Of a stretch of DNA of 64,000 bases, positions 9,505-19,050 are shown piece by piece; the stretch's first letter is position 1; each line of letters begins with the position of its first letter. Under the pieces are notes generated by a model. The model worked only from the letters and a program-made list of their open reading frames with translations. It was not told the DNA's origin and searched no databases. The DNA is taken from the NCBI GenBank assembly GCA_963785565.1, contig CAWAVV010000033.1:1-64000 (forward strand), in the 5' to 3' direction. Origin of the DNA: AP-15 sp963785565. Its GTDB lineage: Bacteria; Pseudomonadota; Alphaproteobacteria; ATCC43930; CGMCC-115725. A program made the translations under genes and the position numbers.

Positions 9505-9699
9505 TTAGCGATGCCAATAATGGACATGATCATAGTAGCCGTGGCGCCAGCCGTAATGGTGATAGCCGCCGTGGTACACGGTATGCTGGTAATATCCGCA
9601 ATGATTGTAGCCGTTCCACCAGCAGCCGGCTTCTGCCGTATTTGAGGTCAGTGCGCTTCCGAGCAGAAACGCTATCAGCGTAGCGGCGACGGTCTTCAT
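9505..9699 (-). CDS. Small secreted His/Tyr/Gly-rich protein
   Basis: 64 residues. A signal peptide (MKTVAATLIAFLLGSALTSN, then TAEAG) is followed by a mature part made almost entirely of His, Tyr, Gly and Trp (CGYYQHTVYHGGYHHYGW). Such HYG-rich peptides are common in Bradyrhizobium-type genomes. Metal binding is plausible from the many His residues but unproven. The open frame continues upstream to 9831; the ATG at 9699 is preferred because the signal peptide begins there. A strong hairpin with a T-run on the same strand lies 70 bases upstream. Confidence 0.65.
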   Translation of the reverse strand: MKTVAATLIAFLLGSALTSNTAEAGCWWNGYNHCGYYQHTVYHGGYHHYGWRHGYYDHVHYWHR

Positions 9700-9769
9700 G
9701 AAGTTATACCTTGCATAGGAGCCGGCCCCCCATTTGTGCCTCGATACCGAGCAAGGCCAACCGGGCGCG

Positions 9770-9815
9770 AAAAAATTTGCCGAGCGAAGCGAGGGGATCG
9801 ACTTCGCTCGGCAAA
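9770..9815 (-). terminator. Rho-independent terminator-like hairpin on the minus strand
   Basis: Perfect 14-bp inverted repeat, TTTGCCGAGCGAAG at 9776-9789 against CTTCGCTCGGCAAA at 9802-9815, with a 12-base loop. Read on the minus strand the stem is followed at once by six T. No minus-strand gene is visible to its right, so it may end a small RNA or act as an attenuator for the HYG-rich gene at 9699. Confidence 0.6.
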
Positions 9816-10112
9816 GTGCCCTGAGCCCCATTATTTGTGATTTGGGCCGGGGTGCTACTCAGGATCTGGTCGGTTAATATCGCTAACTGTCCGGCCCCGC
9901 TAGGTTCGGAATCTACTCATGCGGCCATTCGTGCTGGTCTGCGCCAGAGCGCCGCCGCCCACATTTATTGACCGACACGCGACCTGCATGGGCTGCCCGC
10001 CGCCAACCCTCGGCTTGCGATATCTCTTTAGGTCTTGGGTGATCGAGTTGGTTGCGGTCGTGGCCGGCTCCGGGCTATGACCGCCAGCCTCGTCGCGAAA
10101 GGATCAACAGGC
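9816..10112. other. Non-coding leader upstream of the CoA-transferase
   Basis: No supported protein gene on either strand. The region must hold the promoter of the plus-strand CoA-transferase and, if the terminator at 9770-9815 is used, an unannotated minus-strand transcript. Confidence 0.35.
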
Positions 10113-11264
10113 ATGGCGCAGCAGGGGCCGCTTTCCGGCATCACCATCGTCGATCTCTCCCGCATCCTCGCGGGTCCCTATTGCACCATGCTGATGGCCG
10201 AGCTGGGCGCGCGGGTGATCAAGGTCGAGCCGCCGCAGCAGGGCGACGACGCGCGCCAGTACGGCCCGTTCAAAAACGGCAAATCCGCCTATTTCGCCTC
10301 AGTCAACCGGGGCAAGGAATTGATCGCGCTCGACCTCAAATCCCCGGAGGGCCGCGATATTTTCGAGCGCCTGCTCGACAAGGCCGACGCGCTGGTCGAG
10401 AACTTCCGCCCGGGGACGATGGAAAAGCTCGGCTATGGCTGGGATACCCTGCACCCGCGCTATCCGCGCCTGGTCTATGCCGCCGCCTCCGGCTTCGGCC
10501 ATACCGGCCCCTACTCGCATTATCCGGCCTATGACATGGTGGTGCAGGGGCTCGGCGGGGTCATGAGCATCACCGGGCATCCGGGGATGCCGCTGACCCG
10601 CATCGGCACCTCGATCGGCGATCTGGGCGGCGGGCTGTTCACCGCGATCGCGCTCAACGCCGCACTCCTCCATCGCGAGCGCACCGGCGAGGCGCAGAAG
10701 GTTGACGTCTCGTTGTTCGACTGCCAGCTGGCGCTCCTCGAAAACGCGATCATGCGCTACACCACGACCGGCGAGATCCCGGGGCCGATGGGCGCCCGCC
10801 ATCCCTCGATCACCCCGTTCGAAGCTTTTGCCACCGCCGACGGCAACATCATCATCGCCGCCGGCAATGACGGGCTGTTCGTCAAGCTCGCTCAGGCGCT
10901 CGGCCGCCCCGAATGGGCCGACAACCCGATCTACAAGACGAATGCGCTGCGCAACCAACACCAGGAGGCGCTAAAGGACGCGATCGAAGGCGTTCTGCGT
11001 CAAGCCGGCACCGAGCACTGGATCGCCGTGCTCGAGGCGGCTGGCGTGCCGTGCGGCCCGGTCAACAACATCGCCCAGGCATTGGCCCACCCGCAGACCG
11101 CCGCCCGCAATATGCTGATCGGGGTCGAGGACCCGGTCATCGGGCCGCTGCAGCTCGCCGGCAATCCGATGAAGCTGTCGGCTTTTGGCGATCCGGCAAC
11201 GCGCGCCCCCGCCCCCGATCTCGACGCCGACCGCGACGGAATTTTGCGCGAACTCGGCCTCTGA
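10113..11264 (+). CDS. CaiB/BaiF family CoA-transferase (class III)
   Basis: 383 residues from ATG at 10113; AAAGGA sits about 9 bases upstream, and the longer frame from 10035 lacks support. Class III enzymes move CoA between carboxylic acids through an Asp-acyl anhydride. Visible hallmarks are the N-terminal LSGITIVDLSRILAGPYCTM, the ADALVENFRPG segment, SGFGHTGPYS, and the catalytic Asp in TSIGDLGGG. The C-terminus (AGVPCGPVNNIAQAL, then GNPMKLSAF) is canonical. It resembles the general succinyl-CoA:dicarboxylate or formyl-CoA transferase group; the substrate cannot be told. The penicillin-acylase gene starts 56 bases downstream on the same strand. Confidence 0.93.
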   Translation: MAQQGPLSGITIVDLSRILAGPYCTMLMAELGARVIKVEPPQQGDDARQYGPFKNGKSAYFASVNRGKELIALDLKSPEGRDIFERLLDKADALVENFRPGTMEKLGYGWDTLHPRYPRLVYAAASGFGHTGPYSHYPAYDMVVQGLGGVMSITGHPGMPLTRIGTSIGDLGGGLFTAIALNAALLHRERTGEAQKVDVSLFDCQLALLENAIMRYTTTGEIPGPMGARHPSITPFEAFATADGNIIIAAGNDGLFVKLAQALGRPEWADNPIYKTNALRNQHQEALKDAIEGVLRQAGTEHWIAVLEAAGVPCGPVNNIAQALAHPQTAARNMLIGVEDPVIGPLQLAGNPMKLSAFGDPATRAPAPDLDADRDGILRELGL

Positions 11265-11320
11265 TGCCTTCCCCCTCCCATTCCCTCCCCCGCCCGCGGG
11301 GGAGGGTGCAGGGTGGGGGC

Positions 11321-13667
11321 ATGATCCGCCGACTTGCCGCCGGCTTCGCCATCTTGCTGCTTGTTCTGGCCGGCGGGCTCTATCTGTACCTGCGATCGTC
11401 GTTGCCGCAGACCGAGGGCCGGATCGAGGTACGGGGACCGAGAGCAACGATCCGGATCGAGCGCGACGCCGACGGCATCCCTCTGATCGCCGCGCAGGAC
11501 GACGACGATGTCGCCTTCGGCCTTGGTTTCGCGCACGCCCAGGACCGGTTGTTCCAGATGGAATTGCAGCGGCGTTACGCCGCCGGACGGCTGGCCGAGA
11601 TATTTGGGCCGGACGCGGTGGCGGTCGACAAGCAGATGCGCGTGCTCGGGCTCTACCGCGCCGCCGAGGCCGAAATTCCGTATCTGTCACCCGAGGTCAA
11701 TCGCGCGTTTCAGGCTTATACGGCTGGGGTCAACGCCTTTCTCGCCTCGCGCCGCGGGGCGCTGCCGCCCGAATTCCTGGTGCTGCGCTTCTCGCCCGAG
11801 CCGTGGCGCGAGGCCGACAGCCTGGTCTGGGGCAAGCTGATCGCCTTGCAGCTCGACGGCAATTACCGCGGCGAACTGCTGCGGGCGCGGATGGCGCGGA
11901 CGATCCCACCGGCGGACATGGCCTTTCTCTACCCGGAATATCCAAAGGATGCGCCGACAACCCTGGCGATGATGCTGCCGATCTACCGACGGCTGGCGCT
12001 CGGCCGGCTCTATGACGCGCTGCCATCGGCGGTGGGGCCGCATTACGCCTCCAACAACTGGGTGGTCGACGGCAAGCACAGCGTCAGCGGCAAGCCGCTG
12101 CTGGCCAACGACCCCCATCTCGGGTTCGGCGCGCCGGGCTTCTGGTATCTGGCTCGGCTGAAGACGCCGGGGCGCGAGATCAGCGGCGGCACCGTAGCTG
12201 GAGTGCCAGTCGTCGTGATCGGTCATAACGATCACATCGCCTGGGGGTTCACGACGACGACCAGCGATGTCGAGGATCTATTTGTCGAAAAGGTCGATCC
12301 GAACGATCCCGGCCGCTACCTGACCCCTGCGGGGCAGCGCGCCGTTCGAGACGCGAGCGGAGAAGATAATCGTGCGCGGCGCCTCGACGATCGATTTTAG
12401 CATGCGCGCGACCCGGCACGGTCCGGTGCTGTCCGATGCATTGCCCCCCGATGCCGCCGATCGCGGCTATGTGCTGGCTCTCGCCGCCACCTTTCTGACG
12501 CCAAAGGATCGCAGCGCCGAAGCGCTGTGGCATGCCGACCGCGCCACCGACTGGCCGAGCTTTCACGCGGCTTGGCAGGACTTTGTCGGGCCGATGACCA
12601 ACACCGTCTATGCCGACGACAGCGGCACGATCGGCTTCATCGCGCCGGGGCTCGTGCCCATCCGCGGCAAGGGAGAGGGCTGGATGCCGGTGCCCGGCTG
12701 GACCGGGGAATATGACTGGCAGGGCTTTATCCCGTTCGACAAATTGCCCAGCGCGGTCAACCCGCCCTCGGGCCATTTCGTCAGCGCCAACAACAAGATT
12801 GTGCCCGACAGCTATCCCTATTTTCTGAGCCGCGATTGGGATCTGCCGAACCGCGCCGAGCGGATCGAAGCGCTGCTCGCGGCGACGCCGATACAGAGCC
12901 CGGCGTCGAGCGCGGCGATCCAGGCCGACACGTTTTCCTTGATGGCCAAACAACTCGTGCCATTGATGACACAGATCACCCCCGCGGACGAACCCTCACG
13001 CGCCGCCATCGCTCGCCTGAAGCAATGGGACTTTCGCATGGACCGCGGCAAGGTCGAGCCGTTGCTGTTTACCGCCTGGCTGCGCGAATTCAGCCATGCG
13101 ATCCTGTTCGGCCGCTTCGGCGACGGAGCAGCGGGTTACTGGGACCTGAAGCCGCGGGTAATGGAAGCGGTGTTGACCGAGCGCCCGGATTGGTGCGCCG
13201 ACCCGAAACAGCCCGGCGCGGTCAGATGCGCGGCCCGGCTCGCGCAGGCGCTCAAAACGGCGCTCTCCGAGCTGCGCAGCGCGTACGGGGACGATATGGC
13301 GACATGGCAATGGGGCAAGGCGCACATCGCGGTTTTCGCCAACCCGGTCTGGAGCCGAATACCGGTATTGCGCGATTGGTTTAGGGTCTCGATCTCGACC
13401 CCCGGCGCATACGACACGCTCAACCGCGGGCCGAGCATCATCCACGACGACCAGCGCCCGTTCGAACAGGTGTTCGGCGCCGGGCTGCGGATCATCACCG
13501 ATCTGGCGTCTCCCGCGGATGCGCGCATGATCATCACCCCCGGCCAGTCCGGCAATCCGCTCTCACCGGATTACGCCAATTTGCTGCAACCCTGGCGCGA
13601 TTTTAGCTGGCTCTATCCCGGCCACGGCGCCATTGTCTCGACCCTCGAACTGGTCCCTGCGAACTGA
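11321..13667 (+). CDS. Penicillin acylase family hydrolase, one frame break
   Basis: N-terminal nucleophile amidohydrolase made as a precursor that self-cleaves. A signal anchor (MIRRLAAGFAILLLVLAGGL) precedes the alpha chain (FAHAQDRLFQMEL is typical). The beta chain should begin at the Ser of HYAS/NNWVVDG, codon at 12050. The frame changes at the G4 run 12331-12334, where one G is extra: upstream reads ...YLTPAG, downstream resumes SAPFETRAEKIIVRG. The second half holds RHGPVLSD, FVSANNKI and the C-terminal SGNPLSPDY. Total about 780 residues, normal for the family, which covers beta-lactam, aculeacin and acyl-homoserine-lactone acylases. An ATG at 11264 overlapping the upstream stop is possible but would translate a GC-rich repeat. 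Probably intact with one homopolymer error. Confidence 0.87.
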
Positions 13668-13757
13668 ACAGCCGATGACACCGGTCAGAAAAACCGGCAT
13701 AAGACAGTCTGAGAGACCCGCTTTGCGCGTTCGAAAAAGTATTGGATAGTGCGCTAG

Positions 13758-13946
13758 ACGCGAAAGTTTGCCGTGATTCTCGAAGCCGAAGAAGAAGGCG
13801 GCTTTACCGTGCGCGTGCCGTCGCTACCGGAGATCATCACGTACGGATACCATCGCTCGTCGTCGAAGAGAGCCTCGGTGATGGTGCCATCGGTATCTCT
13901 CCTTGCCTCCCTCATACGAAGGGCGTCCCTATAGGAACTCAAATAT
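13758..13946 (+). pseudogene. HicB antitoxin remnant
   Basis: The frame from 13758 reads RKFAVILEAEEEGGFTVRVP followed by SLPEIITYG, matching the start of HicB-family antitoxins. The expected ATG position is ACG, and no start with a ribosome-binding site is present. After about 25 residues the similarity moves to another frame (VEESLGDGAIG, recalling the EEAL..A..AI block of HicB). No hicA mRNA-interferase partner or DNA-binding tail is seen. It lies just beyond the end of the restriction-modification remnant, consistent with a decayed accessory segment. Confidence 0.6.
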
Positions 13947-13948
13947 TT

Positions 13949-15711
13949 CTATGCCTTAGGGTAATTAGTTTGCATGGTTGGGACATCGATCAGGGTTACG
14001 CGACTCTCCGATACCCCGTACGGAAAGAGCAGTAGGTCTCGGTTACGGGGACGACGTAGCGCTTCGCCTCCGTGCCTGAGACCAGCGGCTTCATCAGCGC
14101 GTCCTCGATTTCGACTTCGTAGGGCGGGTCCGCATGCTCGCCTCTTGGCGTGCAGCGGTAAAGGCCCGGGCCGAGGCGCTTCAGGTGATAGATCGCGTCG
14201 GCACTTGTGATAAGACCCTGAAAAATTTGTTTGGTATTCGTTGGTTGCTGCTGACCGGCGAGGAGCGGGCATTGAGGCCGAATTGATGTCCACGCCGTAG
14301 ATGTTGTCTCGCGGGATCTCGGCGATCAGTGTTGCTTCGTCGTCCCTTTCCGCAAGCCCGCGAGTGAGCTTTCGACGCAGCCGTTGAACCTGATGCCATT
14401 CTTCGACGAGGTTGCGAAGTGCGGTAATCAGGAAAGCGCCCGAACCGCAGGCCGGATCGAGCACGGTCAACGATTTTAAGCGGGCGGCATAGGCTTCGAG
14501 AGCTTCCCGGCTCGGGTCATCATTTGCGGGCCAGCCGCATTCACGTTTGATTTCGGCCAAGCGCGGCTCGAGAGTTTCATCGACGATTAGTTCTACAATC
14601 CCTTCCGGGGTGTAATAGACGCCGTCGCGTTTCTGCTTGCTGAGCTTGTTGATCGAGGGACGACCGTCTGCCTGGGCTTCGAGGATTTCCAGTTCGGTAA
14701 TTAATTGTTCGAATATGCGCCCGAGGGTGTAGAGGCCAAGGCTTTTTGAGGGGTCACGGTCGAACGACCGCGCACTATCGGTTCTCCCTAGGTCTGACGC
14801 GTAATTGTAGGAGGCGCAGAGGTAAAGCAATGTCTGCTTGTAAGTATACAGACTTGCCTCGTTGCTGCCCTGCATGTGCTGACAGAAAACGGAGTTGGGG
14901 ACGTGCAGCCGTTCCAAATCATCGTCTTGGGCAAAAAGGCCGCCGTTGAACTGGTTGATCGGGTTGCCGCCGAAAGCCCGCCCTTCGTTCATTGCCCGGA
15001 AGAGCCGCAAAATCTCCTGCCAAATATTTGTACCATCGGGGTCGAAATAAGGATCGGTGCTGCGGTCTCTGAGGAATTCCTGAAAAAGCTTAGGTGGAAA
15101 GGCGAGCGCTTGACCCATGTCCTCGCAGAAGAAGATGAAGATGCAGCGGTCGAGGATCTTCTGCGCAAGTCGAACCAACCGACCATTCGTTCCGGGGAAG
15201 CGCGGGGTCGCGGGTCCGTCCTTCGCAAGCAGCGCGGTATAAAGCCGCTCTCGGAACTTACGATATTCGTCGTAAAAACTGTTCTCCAGCTCCCGGTCCT
15301 TGAACCGCTGGAGTGTGATCAGCGCCAGTAGCGCGGATCGGCCGCTTCTCTCCCGAAGAACCCAACGGCGAGATCAGCCGCACCTGTTCCCCCCTTCTCG
15401 CCTGCCCCCTGAATCGAGAACCTTGGCCAGAGCGTGAAAGTGCCCCCTCCGAGCCGGTCTGGCCAGCCTGTTCGTATCCCCACGTATCGCGGAAAAATTC
15501 CTCGATGAACGCCGCCTCGGCCGAGGTCTCGCGGAGATCCTTGCGGGCAGACCACCGGCGCAGACGCTCGTTGAGCGCTTTCTCCTGTTCCGAATCCTGA
15601 TAGGCTGCGTATTCCAGTTCCCATACGGAACGAAGAACACTTTGGAGATGAAAGAGCTGAAAAGTTCGACCACAGTTGAAACCAGGTTGAAGTTGCATGA
15701 TTAACAGGCAT
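13949..15711 (-). pseudogene. Type IIG (Eco57I/MmeI-like) restriction-methyltransferase remnant
   Basis: Decayed fused restriction enzyme and N6-adenine methylase. The N-terminal region starting near MQLQPGFNCGRTF is split over three frames. A long central frame from 15178 carries FIFFCEDMGQALAFPP, KRDGVYYTPEGIVELIVDE and SAM motif I, LDPACGSGAFL. After GVDIN the sequence jumps straight to the target-recognition region (SADAIYHLKRLGPGLYRCTP, KPLVSGTEAKRY, LLFPYGVSESRVTLI), which is itself spread over two frames. The catalytic NPPY block between them is gone, so the protein cannot methylate. The region is less GC-rich than its neighbours, suggesting acquisition and then erosion. Confidence 0.8.
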
Positions 15712-15865
15712 AACTTGATTGCCGTGTTGTTAATAATCTACCATAATGGCGTGTCTCCGCGCGGTTATAGAGGCGAGGTGCAGTGCCAAATTATTTGGTT
15801 TTCGGCACGGCGGCTGGGCCGGCGTCGCGGAGGGTCAGTGCCACAGGTCAGCCCCAGCTTGCCGT

Positions 15866-16923
15866 TCAGCGGACCCGGCGCTTGAAGTGGGGGCCGAGGA
15901 CGGTCAGCGAGAAGATCTCGAACAGCATTTGCGCCCCGACCATCGCGGTGTTGGTGGTGGCGTCGTATTGCGGGGCCACCTCGACGACGTCGCCGCCGAT
16001 GATGTCGAGGCCCTTGAGGCCGTGCAGGATCGCCTGGGCCTCGCGGGGGTCAGGCCGCCGGCCTCGGGGGTGCCGGTGCCGGGGGTATAGGCCGGGTCGA
16101 GCCCGTCGACATCGAACGAGATGTATGTAGGCCCGTCGCCGACGACAGCACGCGCCTTTTCGACAACCCCGGCGATGCCGAGCCGGTCGACATCCTCGAT
16201 GTGCAGCACAGTCATGCCGGATTCGTAGGAGAACCCCCAGAAGATTTCGGCCGGGCCGCGGATGCCGATCTGGATCGTGCGCTCGGGGTCGAGCGCGCCG
16301 CAGAGCACAGCCTGGCGGAACGGGCCGCCATGATGGAATTTCGACCCGTCGACCTCGCCCATCGTGTCGCAATGGGCGTCGATATGGACGAGGCCGACCG
16401 GCCGCTCGGCACCGAGCGATTTGAGGATCGGATAGGTGACCGAGTGGTCGCCGCCGACCGAGAGGGGCCGCACCCCGGCGCCCTGGATGCGCGCATAGAA
16501 CGCCGCGATATCCTCGATCGAATCGTCGAGGCTGAACCGCGAGCGCAACGGCACATCACCGATATCGGCGACATTGCATTCGCCGCGCGGGGTGACTTCG
16601 AGCGCATGGTTGTAGGGGCCGATGCGCTCTACGTCGCGCACCGCCCGCGGTCCCAGCCGGGCGCCGGCGCGGTTGGTGACGCCGAGATCCATCGGCACGC
16701 CGACCAATGCCACGTCGAGCCCGGCGAAATCGGGCAGATCGGGCGCATCCGGCCGGCACGGCACGTCGAGAAAGGTGGAGAGCCCGGCATAGGGCATCGC
16801 CCGGCGGTAGGCGCCGCCGAACACCAGAGACAGGGGTTTTCGGAACTTCTCGGGCGCGATTTCGGTTTCCTTGGCGCCGTCGTATTTGGCGCGCAACGCG
16901 TCGAGCTTTGACTTGTCGAACAT
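15866..16923 (-). CDS. Agmatinase-family ureohydrolase (guanidinobutyrase candidate), one frame break
   Basis: Mn-dependent hydrolase releasing urea from a guanidino compound. All metal ligands are present: H160 in VGGDHSVTYP, D182/H184/D186 in HIDAHCDTMG, and D271/D273 in SFDVDGLDPAYTPGTGTPEA. The frame then breaks at the run 16045-16049, where five C (minus strand) stand for an expected six. The remaining 55 residues continue in another frame with EAQAILHGLKGLDIIGGDVV and MLFEIFSLTVLG. Joined length is about 350 residues. The substrate could be agmatine, 4-guanidinobutyrate or a related compound. The ThDP enzyme upstream on the same strand favours an arginine or ketoarginine route. Very likely functional; the break looks like a homopolymer error. 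Confidence 0.87.
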
Positions 16924-16950
16924 GCTGAGCAGACCCCACGTGGTGGATCG

Positions 16951-17089
16951 ATGATGCCCTCTCCGCCCGTCAGGGGGGAGAGGGAGGGGACCCGTCGCCC
17001 AAGCGACGGGGAGGGTGAGGTGGGTGCCGACCGCTCCTCCACCTCACCCCAACCCTCTCCGCCCCCGAGGGCGGCGAGGGAGATAGCCG
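16951..17089. repeat. GC-rich palindromic intergenic repeat
   Basis: Runs such as CTCTCCGCCCGTCAGGGGGG and CCGTCGCCCAAGCGACGGGG are short perfect or near-perfect palindromes, and the segment ends with CTCACCCCAACCCTCTCCGC. The same boilerplate style recurs at 11275-11320 and 33640-33860. It fills the whole gap between the ureohydrolase and ThDP-enzyme genes. Confidence 0.7.
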
Positions 17090-18724
17090 CTAACGGATGC
17101 CGCGGATGCGGGGTGGGATCAGGACTTTCCACGGGTCGGGCATCTCGCCGACGGCGACCTCGATCAGGGTCGTTCCGCGGCGTTTGAGGGCGGCGGCGAG
17201 TTCGCGGCGCAGGCCGTCGGGGGTTGTGGTGCGCACCCCGGCGGCGCCAAAGCTTTCCGCCATTTTCGGGAATTGCGGGTTTTGCAGATCGACGCCGATC
17301 AGCCGGTTGCCGTAATCCTCCTTCTGCATGCGGCGGACATTGCCGTAGGCGCCGTCGGCAAAGACGATCGCGACGATGTCGATGCCGTGCCGGACCGCGG
17401 TCGATAATTCCTGGACGTTGAACATGAACCCGCCATCGCCGGAGACCGAGACCACCGGCCGGTCGGGGCGCCCGACCTTGGCGCCGAGCGCCGTCGCAAA
17501 GCCGAAGCCCAAAGTGCCCTGATAGCCGCTGTGGATATAGGTCCGCGGGTGATAGACCGGGAACGCCATCCGGCCGACATAGCCGACCTGCGTCAGATCC
17601 TCGACATAGATGCCGTCGTCGGGGAGTTCGGCGCGGATCGCCCGCAAATATTCGCATTGCGGGCCGAGCTGCTCGTCGAGCCGGGCGAGGGTGGCGGCTT
17701 TCAACATTTCGAGCTCGACCTTGCGCGAGGCGCGCTTTGGGGCGAGGCGGTCGAGTGCGCGGTGGAGGGCGGCGAGCGCGGCCTTGGCGTCGGCAACGAT
17801 TCCGAGGGCGGGCCTGAAGTAGCGGGTGATCTCGACCGGGTCGATGTCGATGCGGATCAGCTTCAGGTCGCGGTCGACGCCCCAGCGCAATTGCGGCTGA
17901 TGCAGGCGGGTGCCGACCGCGAGCACGACATCGGCCTCGCGCCACAGCTCGTGTCCCGCCAGCGACGACTGCGCGAGATAATGACGATCGCTGACGATGC
18001 CCTTGCCGCCGGTAAAGCTGACGACCGGCATCTGCAGCATTTCGGCGATGGCCAGCACCTCCTCGGCGGCATCGACAGCCCCGCTGCCGACGAACAGCAA
18101 TGGCTTTTTGGCGGCGGCGAGCAGGGCGGCCGCCTTGTCGATCAGCTCGGGATCGGGTTCGGTGATCGGCGGCGGGCCTTCCGCGGCGGGCAGCGCGATT
18201 TCGCTGTGGAGCGCCAGCACGTCGGGCGGGATTTCGATCCCGACCGGCCGCGGCCGGCCGTCGCGCAACTGGCGGAACGCCTCGTTGACGAGTTTTCCGG
18301 CCTGGGTCGGATGGTCGATCCGCGCGGCCCATTTGGTCAGCCGCTGCAGGATGCCGAGCTGGTCGGGGATCTCGTGCAACAGGCCAAAGCCGCGCCCGAT
18401 CATGTCGGAGGGCACCTGGCCGCTGATGCACAATACCGGTGCGTTGGCCGCATAGGCGGTGGCCAGCGCCGCGGTAGTGTTGAGCAGCCCCGGCCCCGGC
18501 ACCACCGCATAGGTCCCGACCTTGCCCGATGCCCGGGCATAGCCGAAGGCCATATAGGCCGCCCCCTGCTCGTGCCGGGTATGGATCACCCGCAACGCCT
18601 CGCCGGCGTCGTAGAAGGCGACGAACAGCGCGTCGTTCTGCACCCCAGGCAACGCAAAGATCGTATCCACCCCGTGCCGGCGCAGCATCTCGACCAATGC
18701 CCCGCCGCCTGTCATCTTGGTCAT
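17090..18724 (-). CDS. Thiamine-diphosphate enzyme, acetolactate-synthase-like (AruI candidate)
   Basis: 544 residues from ATG 18724, with AGAGGAG 7 bases upstream; the frame extends to 18811 without a site. It has the three-domain ThDP decarboxylase layout: N-terminal Pyr domain with the activating Glu E52 in HTRHEQGAAYM, central domain, and C-terminal PP domain with the Mg/ThDP motif VSGDGGFMFN...ADGAYGN. Large acetolactate synthases, glyoxylate carboligase, 2-ketoarginine decarboxylase and carboxyethylarginine synthase share this fold. No regulatory subunit is nearby, so branched-chain synthesis is unlikely. The ureohydrolase follows 166 bases downstream, recalling 2-ketoarginine decarboxylase with guanidinobutyrase. 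That pairing is inference. Confidence 0.88.
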   Translation of the reverse strand: MTKMTGGGALVEMLRRHGVDTIFALPGVQNDALFVAFYDAGEALRVIHTRHEQGAAYMAFGYARASGKVGTYAVVPGPGLLNTTAALATAYAANAPVLCISGQVPSDMIGRGFGLLHEIPDQLGILQRLTKWAARIDHPTQAGKLVNEAFRQLRDGRPRPVGIEIPPDVLALHSEIALPAAEGPPPITEPDPELIDKAAALLAAAKKPLLFVGSGAVDAAEEVLAIAEMLQMPVVSFTGGKGIVSDRHYLAQSSLAGHELWREADVVLAVGTRLHQPQLRWGVDRDLKLIRIDIDPVEITRYFRPALGIVADAKAALAALHRALDRLAPKRASRKVELEMLKAATLARLDEQLGPQCEYLRAIRAELPDDGIYVEDLTQVGYVGRMAFPVYHPRTYIHSGYQGTLGFGFATALGAKVGRPDRPVVSVSGDGGFMFNVQELSTAVRHGIDIVAIVFADGAYGNVRRMQKEDYGNRLIGVDLQNPQFPKMAESFGAAGVRTTTPDGLRRELAAALKRRGTTLIEVAVGEMPDPWKVLIPPRIRGIR

Positions 18725-18807
18725 TCTTGGCTCCTCTGCTGAATCGCGCCCGGCTGAGCCAGCGGCCTGCGACTTCTCTTGCCGCTCCGCCGGGAATGGG
18801 CCAACTG

Positions 18808-19026
18808 TCACTCGGCGGCGACGCTCGGCTCACTCTCCAGAATGATCGACATGATCAGGTCTCGTTTCGCCGATGCGTGCTGTACGTCATAGCCGACCGG
18901 CCGACCATCCTCGCCAAGGTCGATATTGACGTCCTCTTGAAGTTCCCGCGTGCGCTTTGCGGGTAGCGGTCTCAACTCGATATAAAGGCTGTCCGTCGAT
19001 TTGTCGTATGAGAGCTTGACGGTCAC
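18808..19026 (-). CDS. DUF2283 domain protein
   Basis: 72 residues from a GTG start (VTVKLSYDKSTDSLYIELRP). The DUF2283 signature is clear: YD..TDSLYIEL, a negatively charged middle (VNIDLGEDGRPVGYDV), then a helix and the acidic tail. The function of the family is unknown; members are short single-domain proteins often next to toxin-like or DUF4258 genes, but none is seen here. It sits 24 bases downstream of the MBL-fold gene and 83 bases upstream of the ThDP-enzyme gene, all on the minus strand, so it may be part of one transcript. Confidence 0.85.
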   Translation of the reverse strand: MTVKLSYDKSTDSLYIELRPLPAKRTRELQEDVNIDLGEDGRPVGYDVQHASAKRDLIMSIILESEPSVAAE

Positions 19027-19050
19027 GGCCGGTAGTCCTCGTCATGGCAG

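Noticed and set aside
16629..18833. 734-codon open frame on the minus strand spanning the ThDP-enzyme and ureohydrolase genes
   Set aside because: It runs in a wrong frame over two genes with full family motifs and has an Arg/Gly/Pro-heavy shadow composition.
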